Positions 62,104-64,000 of a stretch of DNA of 64,000 nucleotides are shown in pieces; position 1 is the first letter of the stretch; each line of letters begins with the position of its first letter. This DNA is from Sphingopyxis lindanitolerans. Lineage in GTDB: Bacteria; Pseudomonadota; Alphaproteobacteria; Sphingomonadales; Sphingomonadaceae. Both the position numbers and the translations under genes were made by a program. The stretch is from positions 2,145,751 through 2,209,750 of the forward strand of contig NZ_CM009578.1 of the NCBI RefSeq assembly GCF_002993885.1, written 5' to 3'. The notes under the pieces are model-generated. The model was not told the DNA's origin and made no database searches. It worked only from the letters and a program-made list of their open reading frames with translations.

Positions 62104-62119
62104 TGTAACACATATTCCA
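62104..62119 (-). promoter_or_regulatory. inositol-operator site upstream of iolC
   Basis: On the minus strand TGGAATATGTGTTACA, matching TGGAATATnTGTTCCA with one difference. It is 28 bp before the iolC start. Confidence 0.6.
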
Positions 62120-62132
62120 AGTTTAGAATGTT

Positions 62133-62148
62133 TGCAACATATGTTTCA
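62133..62148 (+). promoter_or_regulatory. second operator-like site upstream of iolC
   Basis: TGCAACATATGTTTCA, matching the consensus at 12 of 15 positions, between iolC and the regulator gene. Weaker than the neighbouring site; may extend it to a double operator. Confidence 0.4.
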
Positions 62149-62170
62149 TATGGGCATCGGAATGAAATAG

Positions 62171-63043
62171 CTATGCCGCCCCGTCGTCGCGCACCTTGCC
62201 GTCGGTGCGCGTCGCCTCGAACGCGAAGTTGATCACCAGCGCCTGCGCGAGGCACATCGACGCCGACAGCGAACGGAATTTCCGCACTTCGGCTTCGCGC
62301 ACCTGAAGGACATGCTCGGCGGGCTTGGCGACCGGGCTGACCAGGCTGTCGCTGATCGCCAGGACGCGGCCGCCATTGGCCCTGGCGGCGTTGACGACCG
62401 CGATCGTCTCTTCCGAATAGGGATGAAAGCTGATCGCTATCAGCAGGTCGTCGGGACCCATCGCATGGACCTGCTGAAGCCCGAGGCCGCCGACCCCGTC
62501 GATGAATACCGCGCGCTTGCCCGCCTGGAGCAGCGAATAGGCGATATAGGACGCCACCGGGAACGAGCGGCGAAAGCCCGCGACATGGACGGTATCCGCC
62601 GCCATCAACAGGTCGACCGCCGTGCGCATGTCGGCGCCGCTGACCGTCTGCAGCAGATTCTGGATCGCGAGGCTGTTGCCCTCGACGAATTCGGAGAGGA
62701 GGTTCGCGGGTTCGACATCGCTCGCATTCGTCGCCTGGTCGAGCTGGCGGACGCGCTCCGAATAGCCGAGCGCGGCATTGTTGCTGAGCAGCCCGTCGCG
62801 GAACAATCGCTGCATCTGGCTCGCCCCCTCGAACCCGAAACTCTTGGCAAAGCGCACGATCGCCGACGGCTGGACCCCGCAGCGGTCGGCGATCACCGCC
62901 AGCGTTTCGAGCGCGATGTCGTTGGGCTCGTCGAGAATATAGCGCGCAATCTGCTTGAGCCGCTTGCTCAGCGTTTCGTATCGGCTCACGATCTCGGCGC
63001 GCAATTCTTCCGCCGAGGCGGGGGCAGTCGGGACGTCGGTCAA
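62171..63043 (-). CDS. RpiR-family regulator (MurR/RpiR with SIS domain)
   Basis: 290 residues from a TTG at 63043, chosen because GGGGGAG lies 7 nt upstream; an upstream ATG at 63088 would fall within the operator site. HTH_6 domain at the N-terminus: SKRLKQIARYILDEPNDIALETLAVIADRCGVQPSAIVRFAKSFGFEGASQMQRLF. C-terminal SIS domain: ADTVHVAGFRRSFPVASYIAYSLLQ, AISFHPYSEETIAVVNAA. It is the natural IolR of alphaproteobacteria and probably represses iol genes until an inositol intermediate binds the SIS domain. Confidence 0.9.
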   Translation of the reverse strand: MTDVPTAPASAEELRAEIVSRYETLSKRLKQIARYILDEPNDIALETLAVIADRCGVQPSAIVRFAKSFGFEGASQMQRLFRDGLLSNNAALGYSERVRQLDQATNASDVEPANLLSEFVEGNSLAIQNLLQTVSGADMRTAVDLLMAADTVHVAGFRRSFPVASYIAYSLLQAGKRAVFIDGVGGLGLQQVHAMGPDDLLIAISFHPYSEETIAVVNAARANGGRVLAISDSLVSPVAKPAEHVLQVREAEVRKFRSLSASMCLAQALVINFAFEATRTDGKVRDDGAA

Positions 63044-63072
63044 ATAGTTTCTCCCCCGTTGATCCGGAAAAA

Positions 63073-63088
63073 CGGAATATCTGTTCAA
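63073..63088 (+). promoter_or_regulatory. inositol-operator site upstream of the regulator
   Basis: CGGAATATCTGTTCAA, matching GGAATATnTGTTC exactly, 30 bp before the regulator's start. It suggests autoregulation. Confidence 0.6.
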
Positions 63089-63130
63089 AACTTGTAACGC
63101 AACTGTCGCCCTGCGGCATTTCTCGCGCTA

Positions 63131-63146
63131 TGGAATATATGTTCCA
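63131..63146 (+). promoter_or_regulatory. inositol-operator site upstream of iolG
   Basis: TGGAATATATGTTCCA, the near-palindromic best copy of the motif, 45 bp before the iolG ATG. A weaker partner, TGGAAGATGATTTCAA, is at 63160-63175. Confidence 0.65.
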
Positions 63147-63190
63147 TATTATGTATGTATGGAAGATGATTTCAACCGGAAGAGGATAGA

Positions 63191-64000
63191 ATGCACGATA
63201 TCGCACTGATCGGCGCCGGCAGGATCGGCAAAATCCATGCGGCGAACCTGGCCGCCAACCCGCGCCTGCGGCTGACGCGGGTGGTCGATCCCTTTCCCGA
63301 GGCGGCGGCGGCGATCGCCGCGCAATATGACGCGCGCGTCTCGACGGTCGAGGAGGCGCTGGCCGACCCGGCGATAGCGGGAGTCGTGGTCGCGAGTTCG
63401 ACCGACACCCACCTGCCCTACAGCCTCGCCGCCGCCAAGGCCGGCAAGGCGATCTTCTGCGAAAAGCCGCTCGATCAGGATCTGGCCGCCGCGCGCGAAT
63501 CGGCGGCGCGCTTCGCGGCGCTGGACGCGCGGCTGTTCCTCGCCTTCAACCGCCGCTTCGACCCGAATTTCGCGGCGTTGCAGGCGCGGCTTGCCGGCGG
63601 CGCGGTCGGCACGCTCGAAACGCTGCACATCATCAGCCACGACCCCGCGCCGCCGCCGGTCGATTATATCAAGGTATCGGGCGGCATCTTCAAGGATATG
63701 GTGATCCATGATTTCGACATGGCGCGCTGGCTGCTCGGCGAGGAGGTGACCGAAGTCTTCGCCAGCGCCTCGGTGCTCGTCGATCCCGCGATCGGCGAAG
63801 CGGGCGACGCCGACACGGCGAAGACGATCCTGCGCACCGCGTCGGGCCGCCTGTGCGTCATCTCGTCGAGCCGCCGCAGCGGCTATGGCTATGACCAGCG
63901 GATCGAGGCGTTCGGATCGAAGGGCATGATCCGCGCCCAGAACCAGCTCGAAACGACGGTCGAGACCTGGGGCGAGAATGGCGCCGCGGCCGACCGCTTC
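63191..64000 (+). CDS. iolG: inositol 2-dehydrogenase (partial, runs off the window)
   Basis: The first 270 residues of a Gfo/Idh/MocA protein; the stop lies past base 64000. Starts MHDIALIGAGRIGKIHAANLA, then VVVASSTDTHLPYSLAAAKAGKAIFCEKPLDQDL (conserved EKP) and LFLAFNRRFDPNFAALQARLAGGAVG, with the substrate-binding VSGGIFKDMVIHDFDMARWLLGEEVTE, a strong IolG pattern. It oxidises myo-inositol to 2-keto-myo-inositol (scyllo-inosose), step one of the pathway. Start ATG 63191 follows AGAGG. Divergent from the RpiR gene. Confidence 0.93.
   Translation, partial: MHDIALIGAGRIGKIHAANLAANPRLRLTRVVDPFPEAAAAIAAQYDARVSTVEEALADPAIAGVVVASSTDTHLPYSLAAAKAGKAIFCEKPLDQDLAAARESAARFAALDARLFLAFNRRFDPNFAALQARLAGGAVGTLETLHIISHDPAPPPVDYIKVSGGIFKDMVIHDFDMARWLLGEEVTEVFASASVLVDPAIGEAGDADTAKTILRTASGRLCVISSSRRSGYGYDQRIEAFGSKGMIRAQNQLETTVETWGENGAAADRF

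Noticed and set aside
1..64000. CRISPR array
   Set aside because: No regularly spaced short repeats were seen by eye; only the two-copy tandem repeat at 3761-3820 and the hairpin pair at 50687-50878.

Overview
The window reads as chromosome of a GC-rich alphaproteobacterium of the Sphingomonadales, most like Sphingopyxis. The signs are the gyrB C-terminus, several large sphingomonad-type TonB-dependent receptors, many CoA-thioester catabolic genes and a Ti-type TraA relaxase module. The genus is an inference from gene style; no search was run.

Region 1 (1-2013): the end of gyrB, a small RlpA-like secreted protein and a tRNA-Glu(CTC). Region 2 (about 1998-19226): a 17.2-kb mobilizable island inserted at the 3' end of that tRNA, flanked by a 16-bp direct repeat. 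It carries a tyrosine integrase, an AlpA-type regulator, a DinJ/YafQ toxin-antitoxin pair, a ribbon-helix-helix protein, a NYN plus OST-HTH protein, traD and traC, a putative oriT, the TraA relaxase-helicase and a DUF6118 membrane protein. Its cargo is a TetR-controlled catabolic operon (metallo-hydrolase, FAH-family enzyme, carboxymuconolactone decarboxylase-like protein, TonB receptor, MFS transporter). Just outside the right end lies a fossil that joins an integrase fragment to a DUF6118 C-terminal fragment, the remains of a second related element.

Region 3 (19555-47560): a dense chromosomal catabolic region. It holds a Baeyer-Villiger-type flavin monooxygenase, acyl-CoA synthetases, enoyl-CoA hydratase, several SDRs, an SMP-30-type lactonase, two acyl-CoA dehydrogenases, an OYE-family reductase, SnoaL-like proteins, a TonB receptor, an IclR regulator and MFS uptake. 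Four intergenic regions between divergent genes share the motif TGTGATT(A/G/T)TC, and a perfect 30-bp palindrome lies upstream of iclR. This looks like one regulon for an unknown, probably alicyclic or terpenoid-like substrate. A sulfur subcluster (YeiH-type exporter, four-domain rhodanese, cysteine dioxygenase) sits inside it.

Region 4 (47743-64000): a phytate/inositol phosphate to central metabolism locus. A two-propeller phytase, an inositol monophosphatase, a PhoD phosphatase and an OPA-family transporter adjoin a complete iolC(J)-D-E-B-A operon, an RpiR-type regulator and iolG, which runs off the window end. Sites resembling TGGAATATnTGTTCCA occur upstream of iolC, the regulator, iolG and the transporter, which suggests one regulon spanning phosphate release and inositol catabolism.
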